A stretch of DNA of 64,000 bases from Marinibactrum halimedae. Lineage in GTDB: Bacteria; Pseudomonadota; Gammaproteobacteria; Pseudomonadales; Cellvibrionaceae. Position 1 is the first letter of the stretch; each line of letters opens with the position of its first letter. Position numbers and translations under genes: made by a program. The stretch covers positions 19,541 through 83,540 of the forward strand of contig NZ_JAJQVM010000003.1 in assembly GCF_021234875.1 (NCBI RefSeq), in the 5' to 3' direction. Below, piece by piece: positions 1 to 8,036 of this stretch. The notes below the pieces were generated by a model. That model was not told where the DNA came from, made no database searches, and saw only the letters and a program-made list of their open reading frames with translations.

Positions 1-1362
1 ATTCGTTGCTTTCTCCAGTTCTTCGATCACTCTGGCTTTATCATAATTTCGAACCTTTTCTAAATCTAAGTGCATTGAAAACCCTTCCGCAGAAGACTCA
101 AAATATACTTGGTTTTTGCCCAAGTTCTTACGGTGGTCGATGACTTGGTAGACCTCAATGGGGTAGCTGAAGCCTTTTGCCTCGATCATACCTTTGTTTT
201 CACAGAGAATGGTGTCTTTAATCAGCGCCCAGACTTCGTGAGACACTAAAATTTCGCCAGGCTTGGCGGCTGATTCAAGACGGCTGGCCAAGTTTACATG
301 CGGGCCTAATGCGGTGTAATCCAAATGATGGGCGCGGGCACCAAAAGTGCCTATGGTGCAAAATCCGGTGTTGATACCCATGCGGATTTGCAATGGCTTT
401 TTAATACCTTGGTTAAACCAATGGTTTTGAAGGACTTTCATCCGTCGGCGCATGGCTAAGGCCATTGCCGTACAAGCAATGCAATCTTGTTTGGCACCCT
501 GGCTTTTGTTGTCGCCAAAGATAACCATAATGCCATCGCCCATAAACTTATCGATGGTGCCACCAAAATGCGTCACAATTTTTGCCATCTCGGTTAAATA
601 GGTATTGAGAAGGCCAGTGAGCGTTTCAGATTCCAATTCTTCAGAAAGGCTGGTAAAGCCTTGAATATCAGAGAAGAAAACGGTTAACCGTTTACGTTCG
701 GTTTGCAGCTTTTGATCGTTATCTTTGCTTATGGCATGCCAAACGGTTGGGGGGAGATACTGAGCCAAACGAAAAGCTTTAAATTTGTATTTTTCTCGTT
801 CTTTTGACAGCAGTTCGGACTCTTCTTCCATTTTTTTGATGCGAAAGTGTATGTATAAGCCATACAAAACAATATAGACACTCACGCCGATTAAACTTGC
901 CGCGCTAATTTCAATACTACCGGATAGAACCCAAACGGGGGTGCTAAAAAAAGAGGCAGCAGTGGCTGCGGTAATTAAGGCGCAATTGTCTTCGAGCCAC
1001 TTTCGGCCTCCGCCCATTAATACAGCGTTAAACTGTAAAATGGTGACAAACAAAATGGTGGGGAGGATTTGGAATCCCACCAAACTAATGCAGCTACCAA
1101 TCAATGCAGCATCAATCCAGCCAAGGTAACGCTCTAGTGTTAGTGGTGTTGCATTTTTGCGTTTGCTTAGGTGGAAAGACAGAGCCAAGTAAGCCAAAGC
1201 AAAGATGATGATGCCCGCAATGGCAGGTTGGATTTTGGGCCAGTTTGCAAAAGAGGCCAAGGTGCCAACTACGGCAAAGCAAATCAAAGATCGGAAGTAG
1301 AAGCTACGTAATGGCTGCAGCCAAATATCGGCTGTCGATATTTTGTCTTTAAGTTCAATCAT
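1..1362 (-). CDS. Membrane-bound class III adenylate/guanylate cyclase (3' end outside window)
   Basis: The frame is open from an ATG at 1362 to the window edge (454 codons), so the C-terminus is missing. About 200 N-terminal residues hold several hydrophobic segments, followed by a charged linker (KKMEEESELLSKEREKY) and the motif RLAQYLPPTVWHAI that often precedes the catalytic domain in this bacterial subfamily. The class III cyclase domain covers roughly residues 225-415. It shows the first metal-binding Asp in FFSDIQGFTSL, the second in KFMGDGIMVIFG, and LQIRMGINTG. The expected reaction is ATP to cyclic AMP plus diphosphate; I cannot exclude GTP as substrate. No Shine-Dalgarno sequence stands out, so the start is the longest reasonable one. 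It lies 180 bp downstream of a convergently unrelated coiled-coil gene on the same strand, and no operon is evident. Confidence 0.9.
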   Translation of the reverse strand, partial: MIELKDKISTADIWLQPLRSFYFRSLICFAVVGTLASFANWPKIQPAIAGIIIFALAYLALSFHLSKRKNATPLTLERYLGWIDAALIGSCISLVGFQILPTILFVTILQFNAVLMGGGRKWLEDNCALITAATAASFFSTPVWVLSGSIEISAASLIGVSVYIVLYGLYIHFRIKKMEEESELLSKEREKYKFKAFRLAQYLPPTVWHAISKDNDQKLQTERKRLTVFFSDIQGFTSLSEELESETLTGLLNTYLTEMAKIVTHFGGTIDKFMGDGIMVIFGDNKSQGAKQDCIACTAMALAMRRRMKVLQNHWFNQGIKKPLQIRMGINTGFCTIGTFGARAHHLDYTALGPHVNLASRLESAAKPGEILVSHEVWALIKDTILCENKGMIEAKGFSYPIEVYQVIDHRKNLGKNQVYFESSAEGFSMHLDLEKVRNYDKARVIEELEKATN

Positions 1363-1541
1363 GGGTGCTATTGGTCGCCCGAGGCTTTTGTCTTCGCGGT
1401 CGATAGGGTGGGGATGTTTCCCAAGATTTTGGTGACTCCGCCAAAAAGCCCTACATTTAACGTTTTTTTTGCAATAATGTCCATGCGATTAATATGGCAA
1501 AGTGACTTTGAAGATGAAGTTATATGATTTTATATATCCAA

Positions 1542-2657
1542 TTAACTGCTTAATTTTTCAGTTCCCTGTTCTTTTTGGTGCAACTGTATACGTAGGAGTT
1601 GGTTTTCTTTTATCAATGCTTCCAGCTCTTCAGTCTGGGCCGGCTTTTCTGAGGCTCGTTCCAAGCGAAGTTGTTTGAGCTGAGCCTTTAAACGACCAAT
1701 ATCCTCATTGGCGTTATTAAGCTCATCTTCCATTAGTTTAATACAGGTTTCGGATTCACGAATAAACTGTTGTTGGCGTGAAAGTTGGGTTTGTAAGTCA
1801 ACAATGACCTGTCTCCGGTCTTCATCGTTTTGTGCGTTTTCAAGCCTTCTTTTAAGTTGCTCGATCATAGATTGTTGTTCTCGAGCTAGGTTTCTCAAGT
1901 TGTTCAGCTCTTCATCAGTCTCTGTTGATGTTGATGTTGACTGAGGCGCGGAAGGGGGTGGGTCTTCAGGGGTAAGGGAGGATCCCCACTGATTCAATGC
2001 CGTGCTGTGACGTTGATAAATGACGTCGATTGAATCTTGGTCAATTCCGTAGGTGTTTGCCAGCTCCAGCAGATCATTCATGCTGCGGGAAATTTCGCTT
2101 CGAATATGCTCCCATTCGGCCTGGCCTTCTAAAGGTTGGTGGGCGGTACTGCTCTCAATCTCGCCTTCCTCTGGTGGTGATGGCGCTTTTTGACTGAATT
2201 TCTTACGGTAAAAGTCGACCAGCAATGAAAACTTTACTTCTAGTACTTGCCAGTTTGGGGTGTTGTCTTCTGATTGGGCGAGTGCATCCTTTTCGGCCTT
2301 CAAAAAAGCGTGCCGTAATGCGGCAGCTTGGCGTGGAAGTGGTTGTGATGTATCCAAATCCAGTGAAATATCGTGGCTAGGAGAGAGCGTCTTATGGTAG
2401 GCCTTTGTTTGTTGAATTTGTTCTTCGAGTTGTTCTGGGTAAGATTTGCCAGGTTCAACCTTGGAAAGTTCATCTTTAGCGGATTGCGCTTCTTGTCGTG
2501 CCTGTTTTACATCCTGCAGCAGTTGTTGTAGGCGTGATTGCAGAGAAGAGATTAAGTTTTTCAGGTTGCGTGCATTGAATATCAAATAAACACTCAGGCA
2601 GAGCAGGACAACGTAGAGCTCTAAAGCACCAACAACTAACCATTTAGAAACCAGCAT
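1542..2657 (-). CDS. Membrane-anchored coiled-coil protein of unknown function
   Basis: A 371-residue protein with one N-terminal hydrophobic segment (about residues 7-29, WLVVGALELYVVLLCLSVYL) and no obvious cleavage site, so probably anchored in the inner membrane. Much of the rest is predicted coiled coil by eye: residues 30-75 are rich in Q, E, K and L heptads, and a second long helix covers about 250-370 (NLREQQSMIEQLKRRLENAQ-like pattern). The middle part (about 110-235) is less repetitive and carries Pro-rich linkers. I recognise no enzymatic motif. Similar single-TM coiled-coil proteins occur in marine gammaproteobacteria without known role. It is monocistronic here, on the strand opposite the downstream tRNA gene. 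Confidence 0.75.
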   Translation of the reverse strand: MLVSKWLVVGALELYVVLLCLSVYLIFNARNLKNLISSLQSRLQQLLQDVKQARQEAQSAKDELSKVEPGKSYPEQLEEQIQQTKAYHKTLSPSHDISLDLDTSQPLPRQAAALRHAFLKAEKDALAQSEDNTPNWQVLEVKFSLLVDFYRKKFSQKAPSPPEEGEIESSTAHQPLEGQAEWEHIRSEISRSMNDLLELANTYGIDQDSIDVIYQRHSTALNQWGSSLTPEDPPPSAPQSTSTSTETDEELNNLRNLAREQQSMIEQLKRRLENAQNDEDRRQVIVDLQTQLSRQQQFIRESETCIKLMEDELNNANEDIGRLKAQLKQLRLERASEKPAQTEELEALIKENQLLRIQLHQKEQGTEKLSS

Positions 2658-2856
2658 CGGGTTTTACCGTCTTTTATTGGGGTTAACTCAGCGTATCATA
2701 CCAATTTTGAATTAAAGACTTCGTTTAAATTCTTAAACCTTTCTAATTATGGTCTATAAGAGGCCACCCTTCTACATAGATTCAGAGGCTTTTGTATGCA
2801 AATTGTTCACCTTCAGTATGGCTATAATCTACGTGAAGATTTCATGGGTCAAATCA

Positions 2857-2885
2857 TTGATCTAGGGCGATGACTTGCGTATAGT
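2857..2885 (+). promoter_or_regulatory. Sigma-70 promoter of the tRNA-Ser gene
   Basis: TTGATC (2857-2862), a 17-bp spacer and TATAGT (2880-2885) are followed directly by the G+C-rich stretch TGCGCGC. A G+C-rich discriminator next to the -10 box is typical of stringently controlled stable-RNA promoters. The start point would be near 2892, about 34 bp before the mature tRNA. Confidence 0.7.
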
Positions 2886-2925
2886 TGCGCGCTCGAATTG
2901 ATCCAGAGAGTCTGCGGTCAGTTTC

Positions 2926-3013
2926 GGTGAGGTGTCCGAGTGGCCGAAGGAGCACGCCTGGAAAGTGTGTAAGTCGAAAGGCTTCGAGGGTTCGAATCCC
3001 TCCCTCACCGCCA
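2926..3013 (+). tRNA. tRNA-Ser (anticodon GGA)
   Basis: The acceptor stem GGTGAGG (2926-2932) pairs with CCTCACC (3003-3009), followed by discriminator G and an encoded CCA (3011-3013). The anticodon GGA is at 2960-2962 inside the loop CTGGAAA. A long class II variable arm (AAGTC paired with GGCTT) identifies a serine tRNA, and the T arm GGGTTCGAATCCC is perfect. It closely resembles the E. coli GGA serine tRNA and should read UCC and UCU codons. No integrase gene lies beside it. Confidence 0.97.
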
Positions 3014-3468
3014 TTTCTTTATACTCATTCTTTATGTTATAGGCGTTTCAGCCAGTTTCTGTACATTTTAAATATCCATAACTCCCTTTTCGAACTTGTG
3101 AACTGAACTTATTCGAATATCGTTTAATATTAGGTTTCTGAAGTTTTAAGCATTCTTATTATTTGCTTGTTGATAGATTGGATATCGCTCAACCCTCAAC
3201 CCTGTGTGTGATATCTGACTTGATTTATTGGTCATATATAGAGCATTTTTAATAAGTTAGTAGATTAATCCAATGTTGGGTGAGTCATCGGATGATTTTG
3301 ATGATGGGATGAAGCTTGAGTGGGCTTTGGCGGGGCTGCGTGGGTTAGAGCGACAAGTTCATAAGTGCTAAGGCCTGAAGCATGACTAACTCAGTTGATT
3401 GTTAATGCTTGGAAGAAGGCATACGGCAATTGAAGAGGGAACTCTCGGCCTTTTGAGTTCAATGGCTT
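3014..3468. other. Intergenic stretch after tRNA-Ser, no gene recognised
   Basis: A+T-rich DNA. A 32-codon ORF starting at 3273 has no visible ribosome site and resembles nothing I know. I see no strong terminator or tRNA-derived repeat. Confidence 0.5.
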
Positions 3469-4341
3469 TTACAAAGCCACAATAGCCCCTTTTCCAATTC
3501 CCTCAAACGCTTTCACTGTGATGGTTTGGTTTGAATCTATTTCAGCTTTCAATGTTGAGGCGATGTAGTGGCAAAGCCATTCCACTGTGGTATCGGTGGG
3601 GATGATTTCGCAATGGTTTTTGGGAATGATGAGTTTGAATTCACCTTGTTGAGCCTGATACTCAAAATGCCAGTATTCGGTCTCCCCCTCTGTCGTTGAA
3701 TCGACAATGTCTTCTTCGGTACCTAAATAAATGTCACGCCAGCGCTCACTCCACTGTTTTTCTAACTGTGTATTTCGTTGTTCATTCACTCGTATTTCTA
3801 TGGTGGAACGATGCCCGTGTGCAATGCGTTGGCAGTTTCCATCGTGCTTTTTAAGGCCGTGGCTGTAATGGTAGTACTCTCCACTGATGTTTTCAGTAGA
3901 GAAAGTCAGATCAACACGTTTTACAGAATGGGGCATCAGTGTACTTACCTGATTAATGACATGGGCGGCTACGGTATCGGCGTTGATGATGGCCGCGTCA
4001 ATGAGGGCGAATGCACAATGAGGGCCGCTAATGATAATTTTTGAGCCTAAAGTGTGATCGGAGTTTTTTCCTTTGAGCATCCAGGTGATGGTGGTTTGAT
4101 CATTGTGGTGATCAATATTGATGTAGTCCGATTGAGTGGGAACCACTAGACGGTGATCAATTTCATTATCAAGCCAATCCCGAAACAGTTTTTTTACAAT
4201 GCCAAAGTCACAGATCATGCCTTGTTCGTTCAGTGACCCTTCTAGCCCAAAGTTTGCCAGCCATGTCTCTCCTACAATCCCTCTTATTGGGTCTAGATAG
4301 CTAAAATCTACGTTGGTTAATTCATCGACAAAAAGGTACAT
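3469..4341 (-). CDS. Two-domain 6-pyruvoyl-tetrahydropterin synthase / QueD-like protein
   Basis: A 290-residue protein, about twice the length of a standard QueD/PTPS. Family features are GPHCAFALIDAAII near residue 105, the zinc-ligand style HGHRSTIEIRV near 173, and a C-terminal VKAFEGIGKGA that matches the glutamate-bearing end of the tunnelling fold. The N-terminal half (FVDELTNVDFSYLDPIRG; DFGIVKKLFRDWLDNEIDHRLVVP) looks like a second, divergent copy with the DF..VK and DH.L signatures. The expected chemistry is conversion of dihydroneopterin triphosphate to a 6-substituted tetrahydropterin, as in queuosine or pterin synthesis. The duplicated architecture leaves the exact product open. 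No queuosine or folate genes adjoin it. Confidence 0.8.
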   Translation of the reverse strand: MYLFVDELTNVDFSYLDPIRGIVGETWLANFGLEGSLNEQGMICDFGIVKKLFRDWLDNEIDHRLVVPTQSDYINIDHHNDQTTITWMLKGKNSDHTLGSKIIISGPHCAFALIDAAIINADTVAAHVINQVSTLMPHSVKRVDLTFSTENISGEYYHYSHGLKKHDGNCQRIAHGHRSTIEIRVNEQRNTQLEKQWSERWRDIYLGTEEDIVDSTTEGETEYWHFEYQAQQGEFKLIIPKNHCEIIPTDTTVEWLCHYIASTLKAEIDSNQTITVKAFEGIGKGAIVAL

Positions 4342-4562
4342 GGAACATCCTGGCAGTATTTAAGTGTGCCCATTATACCAATGTCAGTAAAAAGCATCAG
4401 CCCGTTTTCAGGCTGCTTTTGGGGCTAAATGGTGATCAATCCGATGCCGTCACAGCTAGGACGAGTAGGCTTACAAAGGTAAGTCTATTTCAACCTTCTG
4501 TGACGCAGCCGTAGAATGGGTGTGGTAAAAATGGGGCTGCCAGTGTCCAGCATTAAGGTAAC

Positions 4563-5003
4563 TTAAAACTGATGAACCACTTTCACTGAGCTGTCTACTT
4601 GGTTTGAGTCGATGTAGCCAATCAATGACGGATTTTGAGCGATCAACCCTTTGACGTCCGCGTCGCCACCGACTTCCCGTGGTGGTGTTCCTTTACCGGT
4701 GAATAGTAGCTGTGCCCAATAGGCTTTAATCTGCTGATCATTTTTATTGAGGATGGTACTCACAAAGCTTGAGCGTGTCGCTGAGCCTTCTTGCTGATCG
4801 AGAGGAATCGCGTCTGACCCATCGGGGAAGGTTTTTTTCTTACCGAGAAAAATTTTTGAAATTTCATTGGGAGCAATGGTATTGGCATTGCTGGGATGAA
4901 CAACCACCGCGACACCGGCCGTTGATGTGGTAACGCATAGCATGGCGATAGAAAATGATAACGCCAATGACACTTTTTTAAAGAGTTTACTGTTCATTGT
5001 CAC
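4563..5003 (-). CDS. Small periplasmic phosphate-binding-protein-like protein
   Basis: A 146-residue protein with an N-terminal signal peptide (KKVSLALSFSIAMLCVTTSTAG, about residues 9-31). The mature part resembles the first lobe of PstS-type binding proteins: VAVVVHPSNANTIAPNEIS, IFLGKKKTFPDGS, IPLDQQEGSATRSSF, YWAQLLFTGKG and a C-terminal NPSLIGYI. Such one-lobe proteins are common in marine gammaproteobacteria and are usually annotated as phosphate ABC transporter substrate-binding proteins, although they are too short for the full two-lobe fold. No ABC permease or ATPase adjoins. The divergent neighbour is a porin, which fits an uptake or envelope-sensing role. No clear PhoB box was found upstream. 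Confidence 0.8.
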   Translation of the reverse strand: MTMNSKLFKKVSLALSFSIAMLCVTTSTAGVAVVVHPSNANTIAPNEISKIFLGKKKTFPDGSDAIPLDQQEGSATRSSFVSTILNKNDQQIKAYWAQLLFTGKGTPPREVGGDADVKGLIAQNPSLIGYIDSNQVDSSVKVVHQF

Positions 5004-5073
5004 ATCTCCGAATGATTCGATGTTCGCTCTAGGCTAGATATTTTTTAATTTAATAGTCAAGTTTGTGTCTGTT

Positions 5074-5089
5074 TAGACTTTTAAGTCTA
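5074..5089. promoter_or_regulatory. Operator-like palindrome upstream of the binding-protein gene
   Basis: TAGACTT (5074-5080) and AAGTCTA (5083-5089) form a perfect inverted repeat around a TT centre, 71 bp upstream of the start at 5003. The size suits a dimeric regulator, but no regulator can be named. Confidence 0.35.
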
Positions 5090-5813
5090 CTTCAAAAATG
5101 AATCGACAAAGGGCCTTTTGCCGATATTTTCACCTTTAAGTGATCGTATATTATCTAGTTTCTTCGATTAAGAACCTAAATTAGATGGCTGCTAACTATT
5201 GGTTGGTGCTGCTTATTGCATGATAGAGGAGTAGCCATTTCATTCATTTAAGTAATATAAATATTTTGGGACTTTCTTTGGGTGCCATTTTTTCATGGTT
5301 GTCCGTCTTTAATTGTTGTGCAAGTAAAGATTAAATAAGAAATCTTTACGAATGCAATGTTAATAGAAGGAGGTGAGTCGCTTCTGTGTTTTAGCACTCT
5401 TTGACTGTTAATTTTTGTTGTTTCTTTAATTTTAGAGTATCTAGCACAGCACTATTTTTTAGTGCTTTTGTTTTAATTTGATTGAGTTTTTCTTAATTCA
5501 TATTTCGACTTGAGTATAGATTCAGTATGTGTGGTCGCAAGGTTGTAAAAACATTTTTTGATAAATAATTTATGGCTTGTGTTGTTTTTGTGTTTTTTTT
5601 CGTAAAAACTAAACTTTGAATATGGTTAATATAAAACTTTCAACTATGCTTTGCTGTGAGTATAGGGCTCAAGTCTATCTGTATAGATTAATCCCGCCGT
5701 TTTTATAAATGAAAGTTGAAAAAGCAACTAGAGTTTCGTTTTTTGTTGGCTCGTCTAAGCTTTCAAGATCTTAGTAATTTTAATTTGGATTCGCTCTATA
5801 GATGGGGGTTTTT
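5090..5813. other. Long T-rich intergenic region between binding-protein gene and porin
   Basis: More than 700 bp with no convincing ORF on either strand. It is rich in T runs and holds the divergent promoters of the two flanking genes, but I could not choose individual boxes. A GGAGGTGAG purine run near 5369 is not followed by an ORF. Confidence 0.5.
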
Positions 5814-7019
5814 ATGAACAATATTGCCAGACCGTTTTGTTTGCCTGGGGCCCGCTGTTTAACGTCGGTGTTGTTTTTTTCAGCTTGTTTGTCGTCGGCA
5901 AGTGCTCTTGCTGAAGTGCGGTTTAACGGGTTTGCATCAATATATGCCGGTACTTCAACCGAAGAGTCACCAGAATTATTTGGTTACAATGACGATGAAA
6001 TATCGTTTAAAAATGAATCTTTATTTGGTATTCAAATGAGCTCTGATTTATCCGATGGGCTCACCGCAACAGCTCAGATTCTTTCCCGAGGAAGTGATGA
6101 CTTTGACGCAGAGTTTGAGTGGGCTTACTTGACCTATGAATTTTCTGAAAATGCGCAGGTGTCGGCGGGTCGTTTCCGGATTCCTTTTTACAAGTTTTCT
6201 GAGTACCTAGATGTTGGTTATGCCTTTCCTTGGGCGCGAACGCCTAGGGATGTTTACGATACTTCTTTTAGTACAATGGAAGGTGTGAGGCTGAATTATA
6301 ATCAGTATTTTGGAGATTGGGAAATTGCATGGCAAGCTGTTTATGGTAACCAAGATGTCGTATTGGATATTGATGGTAATTTAGTACAGACCGACTTTAC
6401 CGATATTATGGGCGGGAGTGTTGATTTTACCTGGAATTGGCTGTCTTTTCGTCTGAGTTATTCACAAACTGATGTAACTTTTGATGCCGGCTTGGAAGGT
6501 TTGGAGCCATTTTTTTCAGATCCTGCAGCGTTTGATGATGTGCTAGCAGAGGATGACAGTGGTTCCTTTGCTGGGGCTGGGTTGTTTATTGATCACAATA
6601 ATTGGTTATTGAATACTGAGATCATTCAAATAGATTCAGATGATTCATTTTCGGGTGATGGTACAGATGCATTTTATGTGATGGTCGGCAAGCGATTTGG
6701 TAGTGTAACAGCCATGTATACTTACTCTGAAAATGAGGTTACCAATGATTTTGATGCAGCGGATTCAGTGGTAGATACCTTTCCTAGTCCAGCACCTGAA
6801 AGACCTGAGTGTGGCGCTACGGTACAAGATTTTGTGAGAAATTGCGTTATTGGCCAAGAATCCGAAAACTCTACGCATGGTATAGCGGTTCGTTATGATT
6901 TCCACCCTTCCGCAGCGATAACGTTCGATTACACTTTTCAAGAGTATGATCTTTTCATGAGGCAGACCGACCTTGATGATGTGGGTGTATTTTCGGTGGT
7001 TGTTGATGTGCTTTTTTAA
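5814..7019 (+). CDS. Outer-membrane porin
   Basis: I start at ATG 5814 rather than 5802 because GGGGG at 5804-5808 is then well placed as ribosome site. The 401-residue product has a signal peptide ending SSASALA before EVRFNGFASIYAG. Alternating hydrophobic/polar strands run through the protein, including TATAQILSRG, FEWAYLTYEF, QVSAGRFRIPFYKFSEY and ITFDYTFQEY. The last residue is Phe (VVVDVLF), the usual C-terminal signal for BAM insertion. It belongs to the general or phosphate-type porins of marine gammaproteobacteria; the substrate is not visible. Two Cys in a loop (PECGATVQDFVRNC) could form a disulfide. It is divergent from the binding-protein gene. Confidence 0.85.
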   Translation: MNNIARPFCLPGARCLTSVLFFSACLSSASALAEVRFNGFASIYAGTSTEESPELFGYNDDEISFKNESLFGIQMSSDLSDGLTATAQILSRGSDDFDAEFEWAYLTYEFSENAQVSAGRFRIPFYKFSEYLDVGYAFPWARTPRDVYDTSFSTMEGVRLNYNQYFGDWEIAWQAVYGNQDVVLDIDGNLVQTDFTDIMGGSVDFTWNWLSFRLSYSQTDVTFDAGLEGLEPFFSDPAAFDDVLAEDDSGSFAGAGLFIDHNNWLLNTEIIQIDSDDSFSGDGTDAFYVMVGKRFGSVTAMYTYSENEVTNDFDAADSVVDTFPSPAPERPECGATVQDFVRNCVIGQESENSTHGIAVRYDFHPSAAITFDYTFQEYDLFMRQTDLDDVGVFSVVVDVLF

Positions 7020-7050
7020 TCAGTACTAAGAAAATAAGCCCCACCTACTT

Positions 7051-7102
7051 GTTAAGGTGCTGATGTTGTTAGTGGTGGATTCTAGCCAACAATCACCTTA
7101 AC
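7051..7102 (+). terminator. Hairpin downstream of the porin
   Basis: GTTAAGGTG (7051-7059) pairs with CACCTTAAC (7094-7102), with a partly paired interior. No T run follows now, because the MITE target duplication overlaps the right arm. The element may have inserted into the porin terminator region. Confidence 0.45.
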
Positions 7103-7106
7103 GAGA

Positions 7107-7320
7107 CAGGGCTCCCTAGTAATAATTGATCAATTCTTAAGGTTAAAGCTTGATCCATATGAACCTTTATTAATCAAAAGAAAGATTCATAAGAGAAAAA
7201 TTTCATCAGGCAAATTGCCTGAGACCCCAAATATATCTTTTTGAATTTAAAATTAGGTCAAACAATGATCATTTGGGTTGGATCTGGATCATTTTGATTG
7301 TTTATTACTAGGGAGCCCTG
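7107..7320. mobile_element. MITE-like element with 19-bp inverted ends and 10-bp target duplication
   Basis: CAGGGCTCCCTAGTAATAA (7107-7125) is repeated perfectly in inverse orientation at 7302-7320. The direct repeat CTTAACGAGA flanks the element exactly, at 7097-7106 and 7321-7330. The 214-bp interior is A+T rich, codes for nothing, and contains a small palindrome (CAGGCAA / TTGCCTG at 7207-7221). This is the structure of a non-autonomous transposable element. A 10-bp duplication is compatible with some IS4-type transposases, but no parent element is in the window, so the family is a guess. The perfect ends and duplication suggest a recent insertion. Confidence 0.85.
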
Positions 7321-7351
7321 CTTAACGAGATCCCTCTTTATTGAGTGGGTA

Positions 7352-7380
7352 TTGCAAACCATTGATAAACCACGGATAAT
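7352..7380 (+). promoter_or_regulatory. Promoter of the 4.5S RNA gene
   Basis: TTGCAA (7352-7357), a 17-bp spacer and GATAAT (7375-7380) are followed by the G+C-rich discriminator GCGCGCC. The start would be close to 7387. The right end of the MITE lies 31 bp upstream of the -35 box, where an UP element would be. Confidence 0.75.
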
Positions 7381-7395
7381 GCGCGCCATCGTAAT

Positions 7396-7510
7396 GGTGA
7401 CCCACTCTGGTTCCCTCGCAATGACGATCCATGAACTCCGCCAGGCCCGGAAGGGAGCAACGGTAGTGGTGATATCATGTGCCGAGGTGTCGCTGGTTTG
7501 GGTTGCCACC
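7396..7510 (+). ncRNA. ffs: 4.5S RNA of the signal recognition particle
   Basis: The conserved Ffh-binding domain is clear: CCAGGCCCGGAAGGGAGCAA around 7441-7460, with its apical GGAA tetraloop and the asymmetric loop pairing partner GTGCCGAGGTGT near 7480. The ends close as GGTGACCCA (7396-7404) against TGGGTTGCCACC (7499-7510). Length and shape match the short SRP RNA of gammaproteobacteria. Partnered with Ffh, it directs ribosomes making membrane proteins to FtsY. Location just before dnaX is a common arrangement. Exact ends are inferred from the pairing. Confidence 0.93.
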
Positions 7511-7873
7511 CTTACGACTCCTGCCAATTTCTTTCTTTTCTTTCTTTTCTTTGTTTGTCCGAATCCATCGTATACAAATCCATCTTTTTAGCTTAAATCT
7601 TTTTGGTAATCTGTGATTAAAGCTGCTACTGCTAGCGTGTGGATATTTATTCAGCTGCTTTCCTGTTTGTTTACTCTTTGATGTTTCATTACTGTGGCTA
7701 TTTATTGCTGTGGGTTGTGACGATATTACTGTGATGCTTATCGTGGTGGCCCATGTGCGTGTGCTAGAAGCTGTGCTGGGCTATAATCGCCGACCGCTTT
7801 TCTGTGCGGGTGTTTTTGTTGCATAACACTGGTTGTTGAGTGCCCAAGTAACGTGTGTGCCAGAGTAATGGAC

Positions 7874-8001
7874 TGTGTTAGAACAACAGTGTGTTAGAGC
7901 AGTAGTGTCTTAGAGCAATAGTCTCTTAAAGCAACGGTTTTTTAGAGCGACGGTGTTTTAGAACAACGGTGTTTTAGAACAGTAAAAGTGTCGGACAGTA
8001 A
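7874..8001. repeat. 16-bp tandem array upstream of dnaX (7 copies plus a degenerate eighth)
   Basis: Seven consecutive 16-bp units of the form TGTKTTAGARCAACRG fill 7874-7985, and a poorer eighth follows at 7986-8001. Adjacent copies differ at a few positions. The array ends about 20 bp before the dnaX ribosome site, so it lies in the leader or promoter of the dnaX operon. The rest of 7511-8036 holds nothing I recognise. Confidence 0.9.
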
Positions 8002-8036
8002 AATATGCCAGCAAAATAAGAGGTAATGTGGCTTCT

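Noticed and set aside
2926..3013. tRNA-Ser as an integration site
   Set aside because: No integrase, no repeat of the tRNA 3' end was seen downstream, and the neighbouring genes are ordinary.
2885..3106. 73-codon ORF across tRNA-Ser
   Set aside because: It reads through the tRNA gene and has no coding character.
5004..5813. PhoB box for the binding protein and porin
   Set aside because: No pair of CTGTCAT-like repeats with 11-bp spacing was found by eye.
7874..8001. Repeat arrays as CRISPR
   Set aside because: Units follow each other without spacers, are too short, differ in sequence between loci, and no cas genes exist in the window.
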